A stretch of 64,000 nt of DNA. Origin: Flavobacteriales bacterium. Lineage in GTDB: Bacteria; Bacteroidota; Bacteroidia; Flavobacteriales; Schleiferiaceae. The notes beneath the pieces were generated by a model. It worked only from the letters and a program-made list of their open reading frames with translations. It did no database searches and was not told the DNA's origin. Location of the stretch: the NCBI GenBank assembly GCA_017795025.1, contig CP051243.1, forward strand, positions 1-64,000, given 5' to 3'. Shown here piece by piece: positions 1-7,303 of the stretch. Positions within the stretch are counted from its first letter, which is position 1. Each line of letters opens with the position of its first letter. The translations under genes and the position numbers were made by a program.

Positions 1-67
1 GTAAACGCCGCATACTCTATGTTTTATAGAATCATCTACGAAGATAGACGGAAAAAACAGCAAAAGG

Positions 68-100
68 TTGTTTGCTGGGCTTAAAAATATTTTACATTTG
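68..100 (+). promoter_or_regulatory. Promoter of tRNA-Ser
   Basis: TACATTTG at 93-100 matches the Bacteroidota -7 consensus TAnnTTTG, with TTTG at 71-74 about 18 bases upstream as the -33 element. The predicted start near 107 lies about 35 bases before the tRNA. The match is by eye. Confidence 0.55.
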
Positions 101-141
101 CAGCCCGAAATAAAAAATAGCGCCGCTAATTTTTGTTTCAT

Positions 142-226
142 GGAGAGATGGCAGAGTGGTCGAATGCGGTGGTCTTGAAAACCATTGAGGGTCACACCTC
201 CGGGGGTTCGAATCCCTCTCTCTCCG
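142..226 (+). tRNA. tRNA-Ser (anticodon TGA)
   Basis: The acceptor arms GGAGAGA (142-148) and TCTCTCC (219-225) pair exactly, with discriminator G at 226. The anticodon loop reads CTTGAAA, giving anticodon TGA, on a stem GTGGT/ACCAT. A long variable arm precedes the T arm GGGGGTTCGAATCCC. The long variable arm and the anticodon both say serine, reading UCA and probably other UCN codons. CCA is not encoded. A hairpin terminator follows directly, and the 3' end is copied at 551-563. Confidence 0.95.
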
Positions 227-230
227 CAAG

Positions 231-264
231 AATCCCGCACAGCGTAAGCTGATGCGGGATTTTT
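231..264 (+). terminator. Terminator after tRNA-Ser
   Basis: ATCCCGCA (232-239) pairs with TGCGGGAT (253-260) around a 13-base loop that itself contains AGC/GCT, followed by TTTT. It begins six bases after the tRNA and is a plausible intrinsic terminator. Confidence 0.7.
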
Positions 265-280
265 ATATGCACCCCGACTC

Positions 281-410
281 TGAGCGCAGCACAAGGGAGG
301 GGTGCATATAAAAATACCAAGGCATTGAGCGTAGCGAGATGTTGGGATTCTTGGTGACGGTATCCCCTTAGGGTTCAGCGACTGAAAGGAGCTAATCCCT
401 TACCTAAGTA
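281..410 (+). repeat. Degenerate repeat, copy A
   Basis: About 130 bases beginning TGAGCGCAGC. Nearly the same text recurs at 424-563 and in part at 802-875, including AGCGTAGCGAGATGT, GGATTCTTG, a GGTTCAGCGACTGAAAGGAGC-like stretch and AATCCCTTACCTAAGT. No reading frame is preserved, so it is a non-coding repeat. Its origin is not known to me. Confidence 0.7.
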
Positions 411-423
411 AATACCTCAATTA

Positions 424-563
424 TGAGCGCAGCTCAAGGGAGGGGTGTATAAAAAAATGCCAGGGCATTGAGCGTAGCGAGATGTCGGGATTCTTGAAGA
501 TGGTACCTCTTTAGGGCTCGGCGACCGGAGGGAGCCAATCTCTCTCTCTACCTCTCTCTCCGC
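424..563 (+). repeat. Degenerate repeat, copy B, ending in tRNA-Ser 3' sequence
   Basis: This is the second copy of the 281-410 repeat. Its last 13 bases (551-563, CCTCTCTCTCCGC) are identical to the tRNA-Ser 3' end plus one base at 215-227. A copied tRNA 3' end is what integration or recombination at a tRNA gene can leave behind, but the CT-rich run is low in complexity, so chance slippage is also possible. No integrase gene lies nearby. Confidence 0.6.
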
Positions 564-567
564 CTTT

Positions 568-601
568 GCTTGCTGAAGCAAGCTACGGCGGACAAGGTCC
601 G
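568..601. repeat. Twin-hairpin element, copy 1
   Basis: Two adjacent palindromes: GCTTGC-TGAA-GCAAGC at 568-583 and CGGAC-AAG-GTCCG at 589-601, joined by TACGG. The same arrangement recurs at 699-732 with changed bases that keep the pairing. This looks like a structured repeat rather than coding DNA. Confidence 0.65.
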
Positions 602-633
602 AGGTAGCAGCGAAAGCAATGCTAACTTTTAAA

Positions 634-658
634 GATCCTCATCATTTTTGGTGGGGAT
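634..658 (+). terminator. Terminator-like hairpin
   Basis: ATCCTCATC pairs with GGTGGGGAT, using two G-T pairs, around a short T-rich loop and is followed by TTTTTT. No gene precedes it, so it may be a remnant of a lost tRNA-type unit. Confidence 0.45.
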
Positions 659-698
659 TTTTTATTCCATTAATAAATGGGTCTGGGCTCAGAGCTTT

Positions 699-732
699 GC
701 TCGTTGTAGCGAGCTTCGGCGGACCATGTCCG
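699..732. repeat. Twin-hairpin element, copy 2
   Basis: GCTCG-TTGTAG-CGAGC at 699-714 is followed by TTCGG and CGGAC-CAT-GTCCG at 720-732. Compared with 568-601, the stems differ in sequence but remain paired, which suggests that the structure is kept. Confidence 0.65.
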
Positions 733-760
733 TCAAGGTTGCGAAAGCGACAGGAAACAG

Positions 761-793
761 AAAAGCCCATGCTTAATTGCAGGGGCTTTTTTT
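761..793 (+). terminator. Terminator-like hairpin
   Basis: AAAAGCCCATGC and TGCAGGGGCTTTT pair with one or two mismatches around TTAAT and end in a T run. It closes the second twin-hairpin unit. No gene is seen upstream of it. Confidence 0.5.
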
Positions 794-801
794 GTTAAAA
801 C

Positions 802-875
802 ATGTCAGGATTCTTGGTGCCGGCTCCCCTTTAAGGTTCAGCAACTGAAAGGAGCCAATCCTTTACCTAAGTAAA
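802..875 (+). repeat. Degenerate repeat, copy C (3' part)
   Basis: Third, partial copy of the 281-410 repeat, retaining ATGTCAGGATTCTTGG, the GGTTCAGCAACTGAAAGGAGC-like block and AATCCTTTACCTAAGTAAA. The remaining bases up to 978 show nothing I can name. Confidence 0.6.
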
Positions 876-978
876 AACTACTTTAAACTTTTCCGCTAAA
901 ATTGTTGGTAGCAATGGATGATTAATGCTAATTATGCTTTACTGATTTTAGTCGACAGCCTCAGCTTTCCAATTCTTT

Positions 979-1923
979 TTACAGAAGCTCTAGTTTTTCA
1001 CATCGCACTGCCATGACCTCCTTATAAGCCACTTTCATTTCCACCGACAAGAAGGACTGATCTATCCAATGCGATGCTTTAGACTGGTTTTTTAGCATTC
1101 GTTTGAAGGTGCCCTTTATCTGTTTGGGGCTGAGGCCTAATCCTTCCCCCAATTGCTCAAAATGTTCCCGCTTTAATTTCTTTTTCTTTCCACTTAGATT
1201 CAAGGCAAGCTCTTCCTTATCTTCAGGGAAAACGATGGCGACATTCAACAAATCATAAGCAGGAGCCAATCCCCAACCAGCCGGAGTTTCTATCATGGAG
1301 AAGTTCTTGAGGTGCATATCGTTATTGCCTACCAGAAAAGAAAATACGGCCAGGTCAAAGAAATAGGTCTTGTCCAGCAAAGTATTAGTCGAATATTCAT
1401 CCAGGGCCTTACCCACTTTTTCCATGGAACTCTTGTACTTGTCAAAGGCCTCAGTAATCTGAAACATATCAAGCATGTGAACCTTTTCACTTGTTTCGGT
1501 GCGGTCGATACGCTTGGTTAGGTAGGATAGCTCTCCAGAGGCTAATCGAATTAAGGAAGAAGGTACCACAGGTATTCCGAAAGCTTCTGCCAATCGCATG
1601 GTGAGATGCTCATTTTCTGGCATTTCCGGAAATCGGTTAGAAGGTGGTTTGAAAATGTAGTGTCCGCCTAATGCTCCCACTATGGTAAGTCTGGCATTTG
1701 GCTGATTAGTAGATTTTGTCAACAGTGACATGGATAACTTGGGTTGAACACCTGGAACCGCCACGCTTCGCTCCACTACATTTATAGCAAGTTCCTCCAT
1801 TTGATCCAATGTATACTCTATTCGCGGGGGGATTGGTGTTCCGAAAAATTCTGAAGAGCACTTTTTATGAAAGTCTTTTTCCCCCTCTAGTGAATCATAG
1901 CAGTACAAGCATCTATTCTCCAT
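979..1923 (-). CDS. hipT: HipT-type serine/threonine kinase toxin (HipA C-terminal domain)
   Basis: This is the kinase part of HipA on its own. HipA-family toxins phosphorylate translation factors or tRNA synthetases; the target here is unknown. An N-terminal Cys/His cluster (CLYC, then HKKC) resembles a small metal-binding knuckle. VQPKLSMSL (about residues 60-67) is the glycine-rich loop with a Ser-x-Ser pair like the autophosphorylated serines of HipT. GNNDMHLKN is the HipA catalytic motif and APAYDLL the metal-binding Asp segment. I start at ATG 1923 (MENRC), which overlaps the hipS stop by 11 bases; in-frame ATGs at 1929 and 1947 are alternatives. It is the last gene of hipB-hipS-hipT. 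Confidence 0.85.
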   Translation of the reverse strand: MENRCLYCYDSLEGEKDFHKKCSSEFFGTPIPPRIEYTLDQMEELAINVVERSVAVPGVQPKLSMSLLTKSTNQPNARLTIVGALGGHYIFKPPSNRFPEMPENEHLTMRLAEAFGIPVVPSSLIRLASGELSYLTKRIDRTETSEKVHMLDMFQITEAFDKYKSSMEKVGKALDEYSTNTLLDKTYFFDLAVFSFLVGNNDMHLKNFSMIETPAGWGLAPAYDLLNVAIVFPEDKEELALNLSGKKKKLKREHFEQLGEGLGLSPKQIKGTFKRMLKNQSKASHWIDQSFLSVEMKVAYKEVMAVRCEKLELL

Positions 1924-2248
1924 CGTCATTAAGTATTGGATCAACACTCACCGCGCCAATGCAGTTCTTACAGCAAGCCAGCAGCAAGCCCATGCGGTCA
2001 TTCTTATTGATTTTCCAGCTTTTTGATGCGATATCCAGCAGCCAACCTTCTGGAATTAATCCTTCAAAAAAGGGGAAGAGTCTTTTATCTTTATAGGGTT
2101 CTAAAGTAACTGGCATGGTAAAGGTGATGAAGTCATTGGGATGCTGATCAACGTATCGTGCGTAGTATTGAAAGACATATTCTCCTTCATCGGTTTCCGA
2201 TATGATACCCGCCAGTATACCCTTGTAGAGCACATTTCCCTGTCTCAT
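1913..2248 (-). CDS. hipS: HipS-like protein (HipA N-terminal subdomain)
   Basis: A 111-residue protein matching the N-terminal subdomain that is fused to the kinase in classical HipA. FPFFEGLIPEGW is the family signature and NDRMGLLLACCKNCIGAVSV is the typical end of the domain. In the described HipBST system of enteropathogenic E. coli, this separate piece acts as the antitoxin towards HipT; the same role is inferred here from gene order alone. The start overlaps the hipB stop as ATGA, and its end overlaps hipT, so translation of all three is probably coupled. Confidence 0.82.
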   Translation of the reverse strand: MRQGNVLYKGILAGIISETDEGEYVFQYYARYVDQHPNDFITFTMPVTLEPYKDKRLFPFFEGLIPEGWLLDIASKSWKINKNDRMGLLLACCKNCIGAVSVDPILNDDGE

Positions 2249-2454
2249 TCAATTAGTTCTTTACTGTTCACAGGGGCCAGTTCATGGCCAAACATTTTGA
2301 GAATCAGGTTAACCTTCTCCATATTGAGGTTGGTTTTTCCCTGTTCTATTTTGCGCAACACAGTAAGGGCTACTCCAGCTCGTTCGGCAAACTCCTCCTG
2401 AGTGAGATTAACTTCTTTTCTACGCTTCTTCACAAAATCGGCTAATCTTGTCAT
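2245..2454 (-). CDS. hipB: HipB-like XRE-family DNA-binding protein
   Basis: A 69-residue helix-turn-helix protein of the Xre/Cro type. KEVNLTQEEFAERAGV followed by VLRKIEQGKTN is the canonical HTH core. Its place as first gene before hipS and hipT marks it as the autoregulator, and in the E. coli tripartite system HipB strengthens neutralisation of the toxin. A TACATTTG -7 box and two AT-rich sites lie just upstream. It is short, with almost nothing beyond the HTH. Confidence 0.85.
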   Translation of the reverse strand: MTRLADFVKKRRKEVNLTQEEFAERAGVALTVLRKIEQGKTNLNMEKVNLILKMFGHELAPVNSKELIE

Positions 2455-2467
2455 TATATGTTTAGGG

Positions 2468-2520
2468 ATATAATTTTATTCAAATGTACTAAACTATATG
2501 CGAAAAAATATAATTTATAT
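2468..2520 (-). promoter_or_regulatory. hipBST promoter with two candidate HipB operators
   Basis: Reading the minus strand, TACATTTG (2488-2481) matches the -7 consensus 26 bases upstream of the hipB ATG. On the plus strand ATATAA-T-TTATAT at 2508-2520 is a perfect inverted repeat, and ATATAATTTTAT at 2468-2479 is a close copy. One would cover the -33 region and the other the start site, as expected for autorepression. The DNA is very AT-rich, so chance similarity is possible. Confidence 0.45.
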
Positions 2521-3066
2521 GATTGAAGCCTTTTTATATGTTAAAACGTATACTCCTTCTTATGGAGTGAAGCGTGTCACATGTCGAAATGAACCCTTGG
2601 AAAAATCAGTTCTCCCTTTGCGAACCACTTTTTTATCCTCTACAGTTCAGTATTTATTTTAGAGAACCAATGCTAGCCTCCACAATTCCACCATTCCACC
2701 AATCCCACCATTCCACCAATCCCACCATTCCACCAATCCCCCAATTCCCCACTGCACCAATCCCCCCTCCAAGCCATACTCATTTCGGAAGTATTTAAAT
2801 TTAAGCCTATTACGATGCTAGTTCTAACCGTTTACTCAGAGGACATTTTAAATAAGGAGTCCTGTGGTTTTTGGTGAAACAAAGCTTTAGACTTTATAAA
2901 GCCTTGTTTTGTAGGGGCTTGAGGAGGCTTGCACCTGCTTCCAAATTTCAAATCCTCGTGCTCCTTTAAAAACAGGCTAAGGTTAAAATGGGTTTCGAAT
3001 AATAAGTGACTAGCTTCAGTCCACCTCAAAAAACCTAACTTCTAGGAAATTTAATCCTCCTTTCCT
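2521..3066. other. Gene-poor stretch between hipB and the first secreted protein
   Basis: Contains the 17-bp tandem repeat at 2689-2739. A 65-codon minus-strand frame (3029-2832) is open, but it has no recognisable domain and its sequence (KPPQAPTKQGF and onward) looks like read-through of non-coding repeat DNA. I do not call it a gene. No terminator or RNA gene was recognised. Confidence 0.5.
2689..2739. repeat. Three perfect copies of a 17-bp pyrimidine-rich repeat
   Basis: CACCATTCCACCAATCC is repeated three times without a mismatch (2689-2705, 2706-2722, 2723-2739), with decayed copies on both sides from about 2678 to 2765. One strand is almost free of G. No frame is maintained. Confidence 0.85.
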
Positions 3067-4458
3067 ATGAAGTTTTATTATTCTCTGCTTTTTGCCTGCT
3101 TGTTTTTTACTAGTGAAGCCACTCATCTAATGGGCGGCGACATTACGATTCTTGAACTACCTAATGGAGAGCATTTAGTGAACCTGGTTGCCTACCGCGA
3201 TACGGTAGGTATCAACATGGCTTCCTATGCGACCTTCGAGTTTAAAGGGCCCAATGGCTTATCCTTTTCGCGCATTACAGCCTACGATTCGGTGATTTCG
3301 GGCACGGTTCTTCCCATGTACCCTTACGGCGTGGAAATCTATTTTTTTAGTGATACCGTAAGTTTTCCAACTGCGGGAGAATGGCATGTGTCCTGGAAAA
3401 ACTGTTGCCGAAACGGGGCTATTCAAAATCTAAGTGCCCCATTGTCAGAGAGCATGTATCTATCTACCAATATTGTTATTGATAGTGTGAGCTCCAATTC
3501 GACCCCTTTCTTTTTAGTTCCAGCCGCCATTTATTTACCCCTAAACACGCCGTGGCAGTATAATCCTCTGCCATTTGATCCTGATGGGGATTCTCTCGTT
3601 TGGTCTCTTGATAGTCCCTTAAATGATTCGGCCCTTTACTGCCTCGGCTATACTGCACCACCTAGTGCAGCCAATAATCCGCTAAGTTTAGACTCTGCCA
3701 CTGGTACCATTTCCTGGACGGCCAATACTATTGGGCACTTTGTGATTTCCATTTTAGTGGAGCAGTATCGCAACGGCGTTTGGCTCGGGGAAATTAGACG
3801 GGATATGCAACTTATCGTAGTGCCTGCAGGGCAAGGTTTTCCTTACTGGTCGGCGTTTAATGGTCAAGCACCTCGGGATACTATTAGCATAGATGTTCCT
3901 GCTAACAGTACCTTAAGCTTTGATATTGAAGCCAGTCATTCCGATACTAGTCAGCCATTGTATATGGATGCTTATAGTTCTTTATTGAGGAAAGGAGTAT
4001 CCAACGCAAGCTTTAGCGTAAGTCCAACGGGAGTGCAAAATAGTATTAGGGGCAGCTTCAGTTTTAATCCAGACTCGAGGCATGCTGGAAAAAGATATAT
4101 CGTGGTATTCAGATGTAGCGACCAGTATTTTACCAATGATCAGGCTGTTACTATTAATGTTACATCAGGCATTGGTTTAGAAGACTTAGGGGCTGCAGAG
4201 CGTTTTGGCAATTGGCAACTTTATCCAAACCCAGCCAGGGACTTTATTAATCTGTCCTTTGTTTCGGAGGATCAAGAGAAACTCAATATTGAAATTCTCG
4301 ATCTAGAGGGTCGAGTTCTAAATGCACTTGAGGCCGATGCGCATGCTGGAGTCAATTTATTGCAATTAGATCAGCCTGATTTACAAAGTGGAATTTACTT
4401 AGTTCAAGTTAAAGCCGAAGATGGATTGCTCTGGTCAACAAAGATGATTAAACAGTAA
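3067..4458 (+). CDS. Secreted T9SS type A sorting-domain protein
   Basis: A 463-residue exported protein of unknown function. The N terminus has a short signal peptide followed by THLMGGDI, a start seen in many Bacteroidota surface adhesin-like proteins. The middle has Ig/cadherin-like beta sandwiches (PLPFDPDGDSLVW, about residues 170-180). The last 80 residues are a T9SS sorting domain: LYPNPARDFINL, then LEGRVL and SGIYLVQV. It should therefore pass the outer membrane by type IX secretion and be anchored or released. It appears monocistronic, with a strong terminator just after it. Confidence 0.82.
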   Translation: MKFYYSLLFACLFFTSEATHLMGGDITILELPNGEHLVNLVAYRDTVGINMASYATFEFKGPNGLSFSRITAYDSVISGTVLPMYPYGVEIYFFSDTVSFPTAGEWHVSWKNCCRNGAIQNLSAPLSESMYLSTNIVIDSVSSNSTPFFLVPAAIYLPLNTPWQYNPLPFDPDGDSLVWSLDSPLNDSALYCLGYTAPPSAANNPLSLDSATGTISWTANTIGHFVISILVEQYRNGVWLGEIRRDMQLIVVPAGQGFPYWSAFNGQAPRDTISIDVPANSTLSFDIEASHSDTSQPLYMDAYSSLLRKGVSNASFSVSPTGVQNSIRGSFSFNPDSRHAGKRYIVVFRCSDQYFTNDQAVTINVTSGIGLEDLGAAERFGNWQLYPNPARDFINLSFVSEDQEKLNIEILDLEGRVLNALEADAHAGVNLLQLDQPDLQSGIYLVQVKAEDGLLWSTKMIKQ

Positions 4459-4477
4459 ATATTCAAAATATCCTAAG

Positions 4478-4506
4478 AGGCCCTCTTTCGAGAGGGCTTT
4501 TTTTTG
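4478..4506 (+). terminator. Terminator of the 3067-4458 gene
   Basis: GCCCTCT-TTCG-AGAGGGC (4480-4497), a perfect stem with a UUCG tetraloop, then eight T residues. Confidence 0.92.
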
Positions 4507-4714
4507 GCCTTAGAATTAGATTTACTGAGGCACAGGGAATTTAGTATAAGCACTAATCACTATCAAGGAGTTTGGTGCTACTATTGCCTTGATTAGGAGA
4601 CCGATGATTTAAATGGATTTAGAGGGTAGCTAGGAATTCCTTGCCTGATTTTTAGTGGATTGGGACTTTTAAAATTCCTAATTAATTGTACCTTAAAGCC
4701 AAAATTTCCCAACC

Positions 4715-6469
4715 ATGCAAAAAACTACCCGCGCCATAGCTATGGCATTTCTTGGAATGGCAAGCCTTAGCCTCTCTGCTCAGGAATCGCCGAGCGTTCA
4801 TCAGGTGGAAGGACGAACTTATGTGAATAAGGATTTACCTATCTATTTACAGTTTAAGACCGCACCCAATGGCAAGGCTTACGATTTAAAAAGCGAAAAG
4901 AATCCTCAGGATGCTAATCCATTATACTTGGATACGGAAGGTGTGAACTATATCCGCTCGAAGTGGGCAGTAGATTCGGCCACCGGTAAAACCATTTATC
5001 CTACCCGAGAGGTAATGATGGAAATTTACTGTGATGGATTGGCGCCCAGTACGTCGATTACCTTAAAAAACGCCCCGCGCTATTCTTCTGCTGGAACGGT
5101 TTATTATGGTAAAGGCCTAGTTATGGTCCTAAGTCCTAGTGATGGTTATGCTTTTGACGGTACCCGCGTTTCTAGTGACGGGGTTTCGGGTGTTAAGAGC
5201 ACCAGCTACACTGTAAATGGCGCTCAGGCTACTTATAATTCGGAAGTGGCCATGAATAAGGAGGGACAGCAAAATGTTTCTTGGCAGAGTATAGACTATG
5301 TAGGCAATTTGGAAAGCCCAAAGAACCGGGTTTTTGTAATTGACCTTACCGCACCAAGCACGGGTATTTCTAAAAATGGAGATCAAAGTGGCGATATTTT
5401 TTCTGCCCGATCCACCTTTTCCCTTTCGCCAAGCGATGCTTCAAGTGGGGTAGATTACACGACCTTTAGCTTTGACAATGGTACAAATAAGTATGGGACG
5501 CGCGTATCTTTATCTGCCTTGAGCGATGGGGAACACACCATTACTTGGTACAGCGAGGATAATGTTGATAATTCCGAGGCTAAGAACTCCTATACTTTTT
5601 ATCTCGACCGCACGGCTCCGGTGAGTAGCATCGCTATTCAGGGCGATTTATGCGAAGGGCGATACGACTATATTAGCGAACGTTCAAAGTTTAATTTGAG
5701 CTCAACCGATAATAAAGCCGGGGTGCAGTCCATTGAATACTCTATAAATGGCGGAGCCTACAGTACCTTTAATCAAGCTTTGAATTTACCTAACCAGAAT
5801 GGCTTAGTTACGGTGCGTTTCCGAGCTACCGATAAGGTAAATAACCGCAGTGCAAGCAGTGCCAAAACCTATTACTTAGATAATATCGCACCCAATACCA
5901 CCATTAGCTATGGGGCACCGCAATTCTTTAAACAAGGTGAACTTTTTATCACTTCCAATACACCTGTTACGCTAACCGCACGCGATAATGCATCGGGGGT
6001 AGATAAAACCACCTATAATACCGATGGCAGCGGCGGTGGAACTTACAGCAGTTCCTTTACCGTATCCAACGAGGGACCACATACCCTTAACTTCCAGTCT
6101 ACGGATTGCGTGAAGAATCAAGAGGCTTCGAAGTCCAGTAAATGTCATGTTGATAACAGTCCGCCCGAAATTTACCATCACTTTAGTATCGAGCCTGTGG
6201 GAGAGAAAACCGTTGACGGAAAAACCGTTAAGGTTTATCCTAATTATACCCGCTTGTATTTAGGGGCAACTGATGTGAAAGTTGGAACCGACAAAATTGA
6301 GTATAGCATTAATGGGGAGGCCTTCCGCGCTTATTCTTCTCCGCGTACTTTAGATATTTCGGAGTTGGATCAGTTTACCTCAGAAAAGGTGTACGAAGTT
6401 ACCGTTCGGGCAATTGATAAGCTTGGCAATAAAAGCGAACAAACCTTCATGTTTGCTATAGAGCGTTAA
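4715..6469 (+). CDS. Exported protein with OmpL47-type Ig-like repeats
   Basis: A 584-residue exported protein. The signal peptide ends at about LSLSAQES. The rest is made of roughly five beta-sandwich repeats of about 90 residues, each with a D-x-x-SGV or KAGV turn, a Y-T/S-N/D-G strand and an ending like DRTAPVSS or DNIAPNTT, typical of OmpL47-like Ig modules. There is no T9SS sorting domain and no barrel C terminus, so the location is unclear: periplasmic or surface lipoprotein-independent. No enzymatic motif was seen. It stands alone between two terminators; the name OmpL47 describes the fold, not a proven function. Confidence 0.7.
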   Translation: MQKTTRAIAMAFLGMASLSLSAQESPSVHQVEGRTYVNKDLPIYLQFKTAPNGKAYDLKSEKNPQDANPLYLDTEGVNYIRSKWAVDSATGKTIYPTREVMMEIYCDGLAPSTSITLKNAPRYSSAGTVYYGKGLVMVLSPSDGYAFDGTRVSSDGVSGVKSTSYTVNGAQATYNSEVAMNKEGQQNVSWQSIDYVGNLESPKNRVFVIDLTAPSTGISKNGDQSGDIFSARSTFSLSPSDASSGVDYTTFSFDNGTNKYGTRVSLSALSDGEHTITWYSEDNVDNSEAKNSYTFYLDRTAPVSSIAIQGDLCEGRYDYISERSKFNLSSTDNKAGVQSIEYSINGGAYSTFNQALNLPNQNGLVTVRFRATDKVNNRSASSAKTYYLDNIAPNTTISYGAPQFFKQGELFITSNTPVTLTARDNASGVDKTTYNTDGSGGGTYSSSFTVSNEGPHTLNFQSTDCVKNQEASKSSKCHVDNSPPEIYHHFSIEPVGEKTVDGKTVKVYPNYTRLYLGATDVKVGTDKIEYSINGEAFRAYSSPRTLDISELDQFTSEKVYEVTVRAIDKLGNKSEQTFMFAIER

Positions 6470-6490
6470 AATAGTGCGATTGAAAAATGT

Positions 6491-6517
6491 AAGGCCTCCA
6501 CTTTTGGGGGCCTTTTT
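6491..6517 (+). terminator. Terminator of the 4715-6469 gene
   Basis: AAGGCCTCC pairs with GGGGGCCTT around ACTTTT (one G-T pair) and runs into a T tract. Confidence 0.85.
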
Positions 6518-6582
6518 TAGTTAAAGATTGATTACTTTTTAGCCAGCTGCTCTTATAGCTGTTTCTAATTTTTTTAATCCTT

Positions 6583-7230
6583 ATGAATCGGATATCTTAC
6601 TTAAGCCAATCTATTGTGTCGGTACTGCTGTTGATGGTCCTATTTCAGGGATGTCATTCTTCAAGCGCTAAAAAGGAAAACCAGACTTCCCAGCAGGCTC
6701 TTGCGATAAGCGCCCCAATTGATGGTTTTTTAAAAGAACTATTAGTTAGTGAGGGGCAAAAGGTGGAACAAGGTCAGGTCTTAATCTTTATAGACACGAC
6801 CAAAATTGCCTTGCAAAGAGCTTACCTTCGATCAGAAATGAACCGAATAAGTGCCACTATGCAATCGCCAGCGCAACCAACCGCCGCCCTTAGGGCTAAA
6901 TTGGGGAACCTGTATTACCAGCAGGGGCAGTATGAATCTAAATCCATTTCGGAGGTGAGCAAGGAGGATCGGATTCAGTTGGATTATGAAATTATTCATG
7001 CCAAGGAAGAGTTGGTGACCCTTCAAAAAGAGATTGAACAAAGAAATTCGGCGCTTAAATATGAAATGCAGGGAATTGAGATTCAAATGCGGATCCTTGA
7101 TCAAGAAATGAAGCGCCATGTACTAAGAGCACCCATCGCAGGGGAAATAATGGGTGTAAATGTGTACAATGGCAAGTGGTTGGATCAAGGAAGCAGGCTT
7201 CTTTCTATTCAAGGGGATTCTATTCAGTAG
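6583..7230 (+). CDS. HlyD-like periplasmic adaptor lipoprotein, orphan
   Basis: A 215-residue lipoprotein: a hydrophobic N terminus ends in the lipobox LFQGC. ISAPIDGFLKELLVSEGQKV begins the first half of a biotinyl-lipoyl-like domain, residues about 75-170 form a coiled-coil hairpin rich in Q, E and K, and LRAPIAGEIMGV with the following strand closes the lipoyl domain. This is the core of a membrane-fusion protein, but it is shorter than RND or ABC adaptors (usually over 300 residues), lacking the beta-barrel and membrane-proximal domains. No pump or outer-membrane channel gene is adjacent, so its partner is unknown. Confidence 0.72.
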   Translation: MNRISYLSQSIVSVLLLMVLFQGCHSSSAKKENQTSQQALAISAPIDGFLKELLVSEGQKVEQGQVLIFIDTTKIALQRAYLRSEMNRISATMQSPAQPTAALRAKLGNLYYQQGQYESKSISEVSKEDRIQLDYEIIHAKEELVTLQKEIEQRNSALKYEMQGIEIQMRILDQEMKRHVLRAPIAGEIMGVNVYNGKWLDQGSRLLSIQGDSIQ

Positions 7231-7243
7231 ATTGATTGATGCG

Positions 7244-7265
7244 AATTTACTATGCGTGCATAATT
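7244..7265 (+). promoter_or_regulatory. Candidate MarR operator, upstream copy
   Basis: Centre TATGC-GT-GCATA is an inverted repeat. The whole 22-bp segment recurs exactly, in reverse orientation, at 15734-15755 before the acyl-CoA dehydrogenase gene. A weak -7 box, TATCTTAG, lies at 7272-7279. This fits autoregulation of the MarR gene that follows. Confidence 0.7.
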
Positions 7266-7303
7266 TTTTCATATCTTAGCCGTGCTCCTAAAAAATATAG
7301 CTT

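Noticed and set aside
281-875. CRISPR array or tRNA cluster after tRNA-Ser
   Set aside because: The repeats are long, degenerate and not evenly spaced, and none folds into a complete second tRNA.
2832-3029. 65-codon minus-strand reading frame between hipB and the secreted protein gene
   Set aside because: No domain, no start context and a composition like translated non-coding DNA.
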